Of a stretch of 64,000 nucleotides of DNA, positions 18,962-26,680 are shown in pieces. The notes below the pieces were generated by a model. The model did no database searches. It was not told where the DNA came from and worked only from the letters and a program-made list of their open reading frames with translations. Both the position numbers and the translations under genes were made by a program. Origin of the DNA: Cloeon dipterum (lineage: Eukaryota; Arthropoda; Insecta; Ephemeroptera; Baetidae); contig NC_088790.1 in the NCBI RefSeq assembly GCF_949628265.1, positions 558,001 through 622,000 on the forward strand. The letters are read 5' to 3'. Position 1 is the first letter of the stretch. Every line of letters starts with the position of its first letter.

Positions 18962-19420
18962 CTACGAAAAAATATCCCGCTTTCGAGGCTTCTTTATTTT
19001 CCTTTTGTTATTTTTCTGGGATCTACTCTTGTTTGCTCTCCTCACTCGTTTACGCTTAGTGACAGACTGGCTCGTCGACCCCCTCCGCTTTCTTTTTATA
19101 GCGCCCATCCCGAGCAACGAGTTCACCTTTTCAGCTCCTTTACCACCAAGGTTTGCGCCAGCGTTGGTGATGTGCGTTTTGAGGCTGTCCTTAAAGTCTT
19201 TTTTCGGGTCGAACGAGTCTTTCAATATGTTAACCCCGCTCGAGAGAAGCTCACTTCCGACCGCCTTCAGTCCACTCTTCACGTAGGGAAATAGCCGCCT
19301 GAGTAGCGACACCAACGTCGATCCAACGCCAAGACCTTTCTGTACCCTTTGAAGCTTGGCATTTCCACCCACGCCCTTGGCCTGAGCTACGTAGTACGCA
19401 TAATATCTCTGGTCAGCCAT
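18962..19420 (-). CDS. Basic pVI/pX-like minor virion protein
   Basis: This 152-residue protein has a Tyr-rich N-terminus, a central amphipathic segment (about residues 40-70, with GLKAVGSELLSSGVNILKD) and a very basic C-terminal tail rich in Lys and Arg (about residues 110-150). The arrangement resembles adenovirus pVI/pX-type core or membrane-active proteins and the comparable small protein of other Polintons. A Gly-Ala-containing segment in the middle could be a protease site, but I do not assign one. Its start overlaps the end of the penton-like gene by 8 bp, and it precedes the major capsid gene. Confidence 0.75.
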   Translation of the reverse strand: MADQRYYAYYVAQAKGVGGNAKLQRVQKGLGVGSTLVSLLRRLFPYVKSGLKAVGSELLSSGVNILKDSFDPKKDFKDSLKTHITNAGANLGGKGAEKVNSLLGMGAIKRKRRGSTSQSVTKRKRVRRANKSRSQKNNKRKIKKPRKRDIFS

Positions 19421-20282
19421 TGTTTACTCTGCGAAGCACGAGAAGCAGCTGGACTGATCCGCCGAGGAATGAGGCTGAATTAAAGTTGCGGTCCTTTATA
19501 TGCAAAGTGAGATGCTCCAGCCGCTTTTTTTCCACAGGCAGAAATATTAATTTGTTGAAAGCCTTGTAGTGATCGTAACCGTGCTGATATTTTTCTCGAG
19601 GCACAAGAAAACTCCGCAGCACGCGCTCATGCTTGTTATTTATAATTTGATCAGCAGTGAAATCACTGCAGATATTTAAAATCTGAACATGGCCTTTATT
19701 CAGATCAGGATATTTTACCCCGACGATTTTTTCGCCAAAGCTAATCAGATTCGCATTGGCAAACCCTAAAATTTCAGCGAGTCTTGGCGATAATTTCAAT
19801 CTCCATGCCGCGTTTTCGCCCTCCTCCTCATGCCTGAGATATAAATTGTACGTGACCTCCGACGTTGATAACTTGACTAGACCTTTGTCCGTAATTTCAA
19901 GCCAAACGAAACGATTGTAAAGTGCATTAAATGCGGATATGTACGATTTTAAATCGTGGTAGCAGTCGGTCTTTGCGCTAAGTCGTTTTTCGGATATTTT
20001 GAAGCGCGCTCTCTCCTCAAGGGACAGTCTGTCGTACAGTACGCCGCTGTCAGAAATAATTTCCTCGGCATTTTTTCCGTAACTGATCAAGGCAGCGTAA
20101 CATTCGTCTGAAATCACGTTTGCAAGTGTACCTGGATAAAATATTTCGCAGACCGCAGCCTCGTAACCTGCACTCAGGTCGAGAGCTCTCCCCAAGTGAA
20201 CAGTGAATTTGCTGGTCTTGTTTCGCTCTGCAAACGTGCATTGCGAGTCGCTCGCCAGAGTTAGATAAATAGGGTCGCTCAT
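19413..20282 (-). CDS. Minor capsid protein (penton-like, single jelly roll)
   Basis: This is the expected vertex protein of the Polinton capsid, 289 residues from the chosen start. The N-terminal pattern DPIYLTLASDSQ...NKTSKFTVHLGRALDLSAGYEAAVCEIFYPGT matches the Polinton minor capsid opening, with a phrase for a first beta-strand and a conserved FYPGT/QYPHT turn. I chose the Met at 20,282 instead of the upstream Met (20,342), because the family usually starts just before this motif and because the ATG then overlaps the integrase stop as ATGA. The end overlaps the next gene by 8 bp. No defects are seen. Confidence 0.88.
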   Translation of the reverse strand: MSDPIYLTLASDSQCTFAERNKTSKFTVHLGRALDLSAGYEAAVCEIFYPGTLANVISDECYAALISYGKNAEEIISDSGVLYDRLSLEERARFKISEKRLSAKTDCYHDLKSYISAFNALYNRFVWLEITDKGLVKLSTSEVTYNLYLRHEEEGENAAWRLKLSPRLAEILGFANANLISFGEKIVGVKYPDLNKGHVQILNICSDFTADQIINNKHERVLRSFLVPREKYQHGYDHYKAFNKLIFLPVEKKRLEHLTLHIKDRNFNSASFLGGSVQLLLVLRRVNNG

Positions 20283-21379
20283 AATTTTTCCAAATCGGTG
20301 GCTTTTATCCACGAGTTGAATGCGTCCGGATAACCTCTCCACTTGACGTACAACTGCCTACTGCCAGCTTTTCCTCTCGACTTGATCACATAGTCTATTT
20401 TGTAAGCGGTCTTGTCATCGGTGATTACTTTTTGTAGTTCTTCTGCATAAAAAACACCCGTTATCTGCACCCCCTCCAGATCCTTCAGCCTGAAAACTTG
20501 CGGATTTCTGCGCAGCACCTGGTCAATGACAAAATTTTCATAAGTAAAATTGTGCTTGTAGCCCTTGGAGAACGAATTTTTCTTGCTGGAAATTTTGACG
20601 ACGTCGCCAACTTTGAATTTCGGTTTGGACAAATTTCTAACTTGCAACTTTGGATACCGCCCCACTCCTGAATAAAGATATTTCCATATTTTGCTCACGT
20701 TCCGCGACGTCACGTTGGCAGGTTCGCAACCAATGCTCGAGTGCCAAGAGTTGTTATACGCGCGCACGACACATTTTATCCGATCAACATATTTGTGATG
20801 CCCTTTGTTCGTGAAGTACTTGTAAAGTTTTGTTTTGATCGTACGAATGAACCGCTCTACAATCGCGCACTTGACTTCATTGTTGGTCGTAATGTGCTTG
20901 ACAAATAATTGTTTGAGCAATTTTTGCACCTCGCTCGAGATAAACTCGGTCCCCTTGTCGCTTCGCAGCAGAATAGGCGTCCCCATTAATTTGAAAATTT
21001 TTCTCAACCCATCAGCCACAGCGCGGCCCGTCTTGTCCACCAGCGGCTCTACTTGTGCGTATCTGGAGAAGACGTCTATGACGACGAGCAAATATCTCAC
21101 GTTTTTGTTTTCATTGGAGTAAGGTTGAAATTCAGCAAGGTCGCACTCGTATTGATACCTGAGCGTCGGCACAATGTATCTATTTCTGGAAAAATTTCTC
21201 TTTATAGGCTTGTGAAGCGTGTACGTGTCATTTCTTTGCAGAAATTCCAGCACGATTTTTCTCGGGAGCTTCGAATATTCCATTAATTTTGACACGCCCG
21301 CGAAACCAGCAGGATGCCCTACATCATGGTATATTTTGGAGAGCAGTCTCGCGTCGTCTTTACTCAGCTCGCGGGACAT
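20279..21379 (-). CDS. Polinton integrase (DDE, retroviral-type) with C-terminal chromodomain
   Basis: This 366-residue enzyme joins element ends to the host genome and makes the 6-bp target duplication. Catalytic residues are D80 (YECDLAEF), D141 (RSDKGTEF) and E175 (IVERFIRT). The C-terminal part (about 327-366) is a chromodomain with YVKWRGYP and SWI, which in related integrases can direct insertion to certain chromatin. The ORF is intact. It is separated from the preceding 221-residue gene by 76 bp, and its stop shares bases with the next start (ATGA). Retroviral integrases have a zinc domain at the N-terminus; here the first 60 residues have a single HPAGFAGV-type segment instead and no complete HHCC. 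Confidence 0.95.
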   Translation of the reverse strand: MSRELSKDDARLLSKIYHDVGHPAGFAGVSKLMEYSKLPRKIVLEFLQRNDTYTLHKPIKRNFSRNRYIVPTLRYQYECDLAEFQPYSNENKNVRYLLVVIDVFSRYAQVEPLVDKTGRAVADGLRKIFKLMGTPILLRSDKGTEFISSEVQKLLKQLFVKHITTNNEVKCAIVERFIRTIKTKLYKYFTNKGHHKYVDRIKCVVRAYNNSWHSSIGCEPANVTSRNVSKIWKYLYSGVGRYPKLQVRNLSKPKFKVGDVVKISSKKNSFSKGYKHNFTYENFVIDQVLRRNPQVFRLKDLEGVQITGVFYAEELQKVITDDKTAYKIDYVIKSRGKAGSRQLYVKWRGYPDAFNSWIKATDLEKL

Positions 21380-21455
21380 CCTTTTCGCATTAGTTCGTTT
21401 CTGTGAATAAATATTTCTCAGCCTGCAAAATTCTTATATAGTTTGAATTTTTTTC

Positions 21456-22121
21456 TTAATAAGGTTTCCAACTATAGTTGCACAGTCTTCTTAATTTATG
21501 AACCCCACCATCGAGGCTTTTATCGGTGGCGCTAGTCGTCGTTTTCAGCTCTGGATTATTTATGAGAAAACGTGGACCTTTCAACTCTGGGTTATTTATT
21601 ATGGTGGTTGGAACGTCCATCTCTTTTAAAAACGCTTTAAACCGGGCCCAACCCAATGTATTTGGCGGGGTTTTGCTCGACAGAGAAATCGCGAACAGTT
21701 CCTGCAAATTACCGATCGTCAATCCATCTATCTGGGTCACCCCATCAGAGGACCATTGTATTCGAGCGCAGTTTGTTAGAAATCCGTAAAGTTTTCTCGC
21801 CTGCTGCATTTTCGACTCTGACTTTATTCCACTCAGGATTTTATCCATCGTCGAGACCTCTGAATCCTCGTCACTGTCATCTGATTCTTCGCGGTTTTTT
21901 AACTCTGTTTTTCTTTTTGTTCTCCTTATCATCATCATGTAGCGATCGAGGGTCGCTTCGTATCGCTTCCACTTGATGAAATCAGAGAGATGCTTGTCAT
22001 TTAGAATTTTCTCCATATCTCTGTCCAGCTCAGAGAAATCATTAACCGGCGCCGGTGCTCGCGCTACGTCCACAGCTCCATTTTCTGGGACGAGTATCAT
22101 TTTTTTCCCGTGTACATTCAT
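21456..22121 (-). CDS. Conserved Polinton protein of unknown function, 221 residues
   Basis: Two parts are visible. The N-terminal half has a helical segment (about residues 28-75) beginning FSELDRDMEKILN, with a long basic helix and then an acidic Asp/Glu/Ser linker (about 79-90). The C-terminal half has a compact domain with IQWSSDGVTQIDG, a following GNLQELFAI segment and FLKEMDVPTTII. These phrases are like those in uncharacterised proteins I associate with arthropod Polintons, so I consider it a real and conserved gene, but function is unknown. The last 30 residues contain a short duplication, INNPELK twice. The start overlaps the previous stop as ATGA. Confidence 0.8.
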   Translation of the reverse strand: MNVHGKKMILVPENGAVDVARAPAPVNDFSELDRDMEKILNDKHLSDFIKWKRYEATLDRYMMMIRRTKRKTELKNREESDDSDEDSEVSTMDKILSGIKSESKMQQARKLYGFLTNCARIQWSSDGVTQIDGLTIGNLQELFAISLSSKTPPNTLGWARFKAFLKEMDVPTTIINNPELKGPRFLINNPELKTTTSATDKSLDGGVHKLRRLCNYSWKPY

Positions 22122-22474
22122 TGTAAGACAGCCGTCAGGATCCCTGACACAATCGGTGCGAGAAGGGGTATCAGAAAGCCGCCGGCCTGCTTGATTATTC
22201 TTCTCTTTTTGCTTTTGATCGGATACTTTTTGTCCGCCAGAAATCGAAGCGTGGTTCTGTGGGGTTTTAGTTTTCGCAACTGCCTGTCCGTCAAGGGAAC
22301 ATTGCTATTTATAGTGTTCGCTGCACATTCGCACAAGACTTTAATAAATTCGTCGTCTGCGCCGCTTAGTATTTTTATTCGCCGCTGCTTAGAACACTTG
22401 CACAGACTGCGGAGTTTTTTTGCATTCCTCTCTAACCTCGAAGACATGTCTGCTGACTGAATCGAATCTACCAT
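22118..22474 (-). CDS. Small Polinton protein with hydrophobic C-terminus, 118 residues
   Basis: The first ~95 residues are basic and rich in Cys and Lys, with LCECAANTI and VPLTDRQLRKLKPHR, then a Lys/Arg patch. The last ~20 residues are hydrophobic, with GGFLIPLLAP, and could insert in or touch a membrane. I recall the same pattern (CLCECALN, VPLT, GGFL) in small proteins of other Polintons, with no known function. It lies 12 bp after the ATPase stop and overlaps the next start as ATGA. A second Met at residue 10 is a possible alternative start. Confidence 0.78.
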   Translation of the reverse strand: MVDSIQSADMSSRLERNAKKLRSLCKCSKQRRIKILSGADDEFIKVLCECAANTINSNVPLTDRQLRKLKPHRTTLRFLADKKYPIKSKKRRIIKQAGGFLIPLLAPIVSGILTAVLQ

Positions 22475-22486
22475 GTCCTGGACAAT

Positions 22487-23128
22487 TTATACTCGCGTAT
22501 TCTTGGACAGGTAAAAAATCGTTTGCTCCCCTGGAAATACGTTGCTTCTGTAGCGCAAATGCTCCGGACACGATTGCGACAGATCGAACACCATATAGCC
22601 GTGAGCACTCTTCGTCGCGTCTCTGTACGCTTCGATCAGGAAGAGAGAATTTTGCGGCTCGATCTGCCGAGCCAAATGCGAGATTTGAAATTTATCGCGG
22701 GGATTTTTGAACAGCACCATGTACTGTGAATTTAAAGATACGTCTCTGTTGTTCTTGTGGAACAAATTTTGAACGACGTTGAAGACTGAGAGCGATCTGT
22801 GATGGCTTCCCATTGTGAATATTTCTGCAGTTTCTCTCGGAAATCTACCCATCAGATCATCTAAAATTAAAATCTGCGGACCTGAGGACTCGTCCGTGAT
22901 CACATCCAAGCTCGGCACGCCTTCTACCAGCAAGACGGGGACGTTTAATATTTTCTCAAGCTCATTATGAAATTTCTGGCTGATGCCGTAGCACCACACT
23001 ATTCTTTCTATCTTACAGTCTATCATTTCCTTTAAATTTCTTAGAAAATTCATAATAAAAACGCTTTTGCCACAGTTAGTCGGGCCAGCAATCGTGCAGG
23101 TGAAGGGGTGTGTCCAGGCCAGTGCCAT
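22487..23128 (-). CDS. FtsK/HerA-type DNA packaging ATPase
   Basis: This 213-residue ATPase should pump the element genome into capsids (A32-like family). Walker A is GPTNCGKS (residues 15-22) and Walker B is ILILDD (86-91), followed by a sensor-like region. Its length is normal for Polinton ATPases. It is the first gene of the minus-strand cluster, 148 bp inside the right TIR, so the TIR probably supplies its promoter. The ORF is intact and starts at the only sensible Met upstream of Walker A. Confidence 0.93.
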   Translation of the reverse strand: MALAWTHPFTCTIAGPTNCGKSVFIMNFLRNLKEMIDCKIERIVWCYGISQKFHNELEKILNVPVLLVEGVPSLDVITDESSGPQILILDDLMGRFPRETAEIFTMGSHHRSLSVFNVVQNLFHKNNRDVSLNSQYMVLFKNPRDKFQISHLARQIEPQNSLFLIEAYRDATKSAHGYMVFDLSQSCPEHLRYRSNVFPGEQTIFYLSKNTRV

Positions 23129-23276
23129 GACTCTGACTGAGATTCCACATCGTACATTTTCATCTTATATTTATATATTCCAGAGGACTCGAACGCTGGA
23201 GGTGTGTTTTGTGAAATTAAACACTAGTTGTAACATTTTTATTCATTTTTTATTAACCCCAACAATAAAATACAGC

Positions 23277-24967
23277 ATGAACAGATGAAGAAATATTTGT
23301 GCGATTAATGATATAATAAAATCGTACTACATATCTGCGATTGAAATGCCTTGCGGAGAGAGGCTATGTGGTAACATTCACGCGGTTCTTCAAAATTTAC
23401 AAACTGGATCTTCTCAATACATATTGTGCAGGCGGCTGCGAACATATTATAATAAAGAGTTAGTCACATTCAACATACACCGAGTTTTCATCGTCCTTAC
23501 TGCTGTGCCGGGGTTGCCGCCTCTGAGTCCGTATATCAACGCGCAGAAAAGTTCAGCATCTCTGACCATCTGTAAAATGGAAGAGGGGCATTATACAATT
23601 AAAAAGTGTCGTGGGTACGAGCGAAATATTATATTTACCGCATTATCTGGATCGTGGCTGCAGCATTGCTGCCTGCCTTCCTCCTCCGTTGTATGTGGCT
23701 CTCGTGTGTCCTCCATCGGGATACAGTGACAGGAGTGACGATTTAACATGAGACACGGGCTTTTAAAAGCACGACCCTGCCCTACCACAATAATTTAAGC
23801 TCCACCCTCTTTACGATCAAAGGTCACTAATTGAAAACAAATATTTGTATCAGAGTGAACCTGCAATTTTTATTTGGCCAACAATTGTTTTTTCACATAC
23901 GCCACACGCAATATCGACACATTGAACACACAGGGTTATGTGTCCACAAGGCAGTTTTTTCCTCAACCGAGCTAACGCGCTGATACATCAGTGGCCACTT
24001 GCCCGCCACACACATGCTCGGGCTTCGGTCACCTTTTCTCTCGTGCTGCTTTTTATTCATCCCAGCAGAAATATTACTGAAGAATTCTTTCTCGAGCGCG
24101 CCGATGCGCCCCGCTACAAAATATAAATGCATGTACTGCGTGTCACGCCACTACTGCGATAAATATTTTCTCTCCGTTCTACACCGCTACAATTAAAAAT
24201 CACATCCTCGTGAAGTGCTCGGCTCGCGCAAATTCTCTCTGCGTGTCTCTCATTCCGACTCGCGACCGAATCGCACACATCATAATTAACTCTCTCTGTG
24301 CGCTGTTTACTCTCTTTGCATGAGTTGACCATCCGTGAGGAAAAAACGTGCGTGCCCAACTCCCGCACAACTCGCACTGAATTATTTCTCTCCCAACTCG
24401 AGACCCATACCAGCCTATCTCGCGGCTTCCTCTCTCCCCGGTGCGCCAACTTGCACACAGTGCGACTCGTATGCATCTCGAGCGGCAACAATCATAATTA
24501 ACTCTCTCTGTGCGCCGTTTACTCTCTTTTGCATGAGTCGTCCGTCCGTGAGGAAGAAAGCGTGTGCGCCCGACTCCCGCACAACTCGCACTGAATTGTT
24601 TCTCTCCCAACTCGAGAACCATACCAGCCTATCTCATACCCTACTCGCACCTTCCTCTCTGCGCCAACTTACACACAGCGCGACTCGCATGTACCTCGAG
24701 AGCCAACACTCATAATTTACTCTCTGCGCCGATTTCTCTCTTCGGCTGACTCGCGCGGCCAACGTTGTGAAAAACTCCCGCACAACTCGCGCAAAATTAT
24801 TTCTCTCCCAACTCGCGCGCAATTCGCGCCTTACCTCCGCCTAACTAGCGCCTTACTTGCGCCCAACTCGCGCCCAACCTCCGCCTTCCTCTATCCCTGC
24901 CCCATATCCTCCCATGGTGCGTTCTTATGTGTGAAAAAAGTGTGTATAAAGGCCCATATTATCTTCT
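23277..24967 (-). repeat. Right terminal inverted repeat of the Polinton
   Basis: This is 1,691 bp, the inverted copy of 13,789-15,508, ending in ...CCATATTATCTTCT. It lies directly upstream of the gene cluster in transcription direction. Differences from the left copy by eye are the missing AG expansion and a few substitutions, such as two near 23,992. Confidence 0.96.
23397..23716 (-). CDS. Candidate three-exon small gene in the right TIR
   Basis: This is the inverted copy of the candidate at 15,069-15,388, with exons at 23,716-23,639, 23,569-23,501 and 23,435-23,397 and identical splice signals. Here it reads in the same direction as the ten-gene cluster and lies 270 bp before the ATPase. 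It could provide a promoter and a spliced leader for that cluster. The product is not recognised. Confidence 0.35.
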
Positions 24968-24973
24968 TATCTC
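24968..24973. repeat. Target-site duplication TATCTC of the Polinton (right)
   Basis: This is identical to 13,783-13,788 and directly follows the TIR end. Confidence 0.93.
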
Positions 24974-26680
24974 GCTTCTGTCCTGTAAACGTCAATTGCA
25001 ACCACTAATTAATAAAGAAATAAAACAGTTGACCTCTTTAAAACTAATATAAAAAAATTTGCGCGCTCTTAAAATTAAGATAAACAAATCGAATTTGAGT
25101 CAACTGCCCGATTGGCCGGAATTTTCTGCCCACGTTGGAAGATTGAGGTATTGTTAACCTCAAATCTTGACCAAGTGTGTGTCGCGTAATGAAAAATTAA
25201 ATAAAACCGCGACTAATATTTGTGTTGCACTAATAGGAGTAAAAACTAACAATTGGATTTATCTCCTTCTTGGTTCTCTATCACGGGAAAGCTTTCTGCA
25301 CTTTATTATTAAACCTAATTGCGTGTTCCTGCCATATTAATTCATTACTTAAAACTTAATGTATGGGTATTGAGTATTGTGTTCATATTAAAACAGAGAA
25401 ATAAGAATGTGACAAAAATTAAATACATTAAGAAATCGTAATAATAGATGAAAGAGCAGAATGTATCAATGCTTCATAAAAAGATAGGAATTTTTTAGCT
25501 TTGTAAGAACTTGACAATAACCTTTTTTTGTATAGAACTAAGCACAAAGGTATCTCATGATTAATTGCTCGCTTGACCTTCTAAAACAGATGTGTTTCGT
25601 TTGTAAGAGGGCGAGCGTGAGATTTTCTTTAGTGGGCGGTCGGTCTAATTCTTTAAAGGGGGGGAAAAATTTGTCCTTTTTTACGACTAAAGATTACTGC
25701 GATACAATGTCTCTTGTGCTGCTTTGATCCTCTTAAAATAGGGTTCCTTGACCTGTATGAACTTCAAGATTTAATGTCTTGCCACTTTGTGAGAACTTTT
25801 TAGAGGCTTTTGAATTTGAAAGATGACAAAGGTTTATTTATTTATGAACTCTAGGTTGGGGATATTTTTTAAAGAAAAGTTATTTTTGTATGAGGAAGAA
25901 AGTTGGAACTCCTGGTGATATAGGTTCTAAACCTCTTTGTTGTTAATGATGTAACTTGGATGATATACAGAGAGTTCGTGGGAAATGGATTTGAGGAAAA
26001 TTGATTGACATTGGTGGTTTTTGGTGACCTTTAGGGGAGTATGATTTTATTTAGAATATTTTTTGAATAAAAATTGCGCCGCCTGTAATGAGAATTTGTG
26101 AAGTAAAGGTTTTCATGCTGTGTGCTATTGTTTGCTAACGTTTGAAGCTTTATATTACTCTTTGTGCTGGCGAGTGAAAAGTTAAGGGACGGGGGGTTAC
26201 TTGGCATTGACTTGGTTCATTGACCTGGATTAATATAATACACATTCATGTAGAGAGATCTAGAGACCTGACCTTAAGAAATCAGTGTGAAGGAAGAAGA
26301 AAAGGAATATATAACGTCGTTTTTTTTTCTTTTGTGGACGTTAATTTACTTTTAAAAAAATCTGCGATCGGGACCTTAAAAATTCGATAACCTTGTGACA
26401 ACCTGGATTTCATATACGGATCATTCCGTTCTTCTTTATATTTTTACTGCGCGTAGAGGAAAATTTATCAATACTGCTTTTAGGAATATTTGTATTCCGT
26501 CATGTCAAATTTGTTTCATGTCCTTTCTTGAAAGGAAATCGTACCTAATTTATTTATTTGGAAAATCATGCACATTTTTCGAAGAAAAGCGTTTGACGTT
26601 CAAATTACTGGATGTAAATTTTACAAATCGAAATGCTAAAATTACTTTACAAGAATATTTTACATATGCAACTTTAAATC
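24974..26680. other. Non-coding interior of the large LTR element (after gag)
   Basis: This 1.7 kb of AT-rich sequence lies between the Polinton and the end of the gag-like ORF, downstream of gag in element orientation. Pol would be expected to begin here, but no frame gives a protease or reverse transcriptase. The apparent plus-strand ORFs (26,395-26,793 and others) lie partly antisense to gag and resemble nothing. Confidence 0.6.

Larger units (their letters stand above)
13789..24967 (-). mobile_element. Polinton/Maverick DNA transposon (virus-like), lacking DNA polymerase B
   Basis: The element is 11,179 bp, with AG...CT termini, a 6-bp target duplication and TIRs of about 1.7 kb. All three match the Polinton/Maverick class. 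Ten genes on the minus strand include the class markers: FtsK/HerA-type packaging ATPase, retroviral-type integrase with chromodomain, adenain-like cysteine protease, double jelly-roll major capsid and penton-like minor capsid. The usual length is 15-20 kb, and the protein-primed family B DNA polymerase is expected but missing. Only 148 bp and 334 bp of unique sequence lie outside the gene cluster. This copy is therefore probably dependent on a polymerase from elsewhere. All ORFs are uninterrupted and the TIRs are nearly identical, so it is young. Confidence 0.96.

Noticed and set aside
20283-20342. Upstream start for the penton-like gene
   Set aside because: The extra 20 residues are unlike the family N-terminus and are encoded over the integrase chromodomain. 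The Met at 20,282 fits the family and gives an ATGA overlap.
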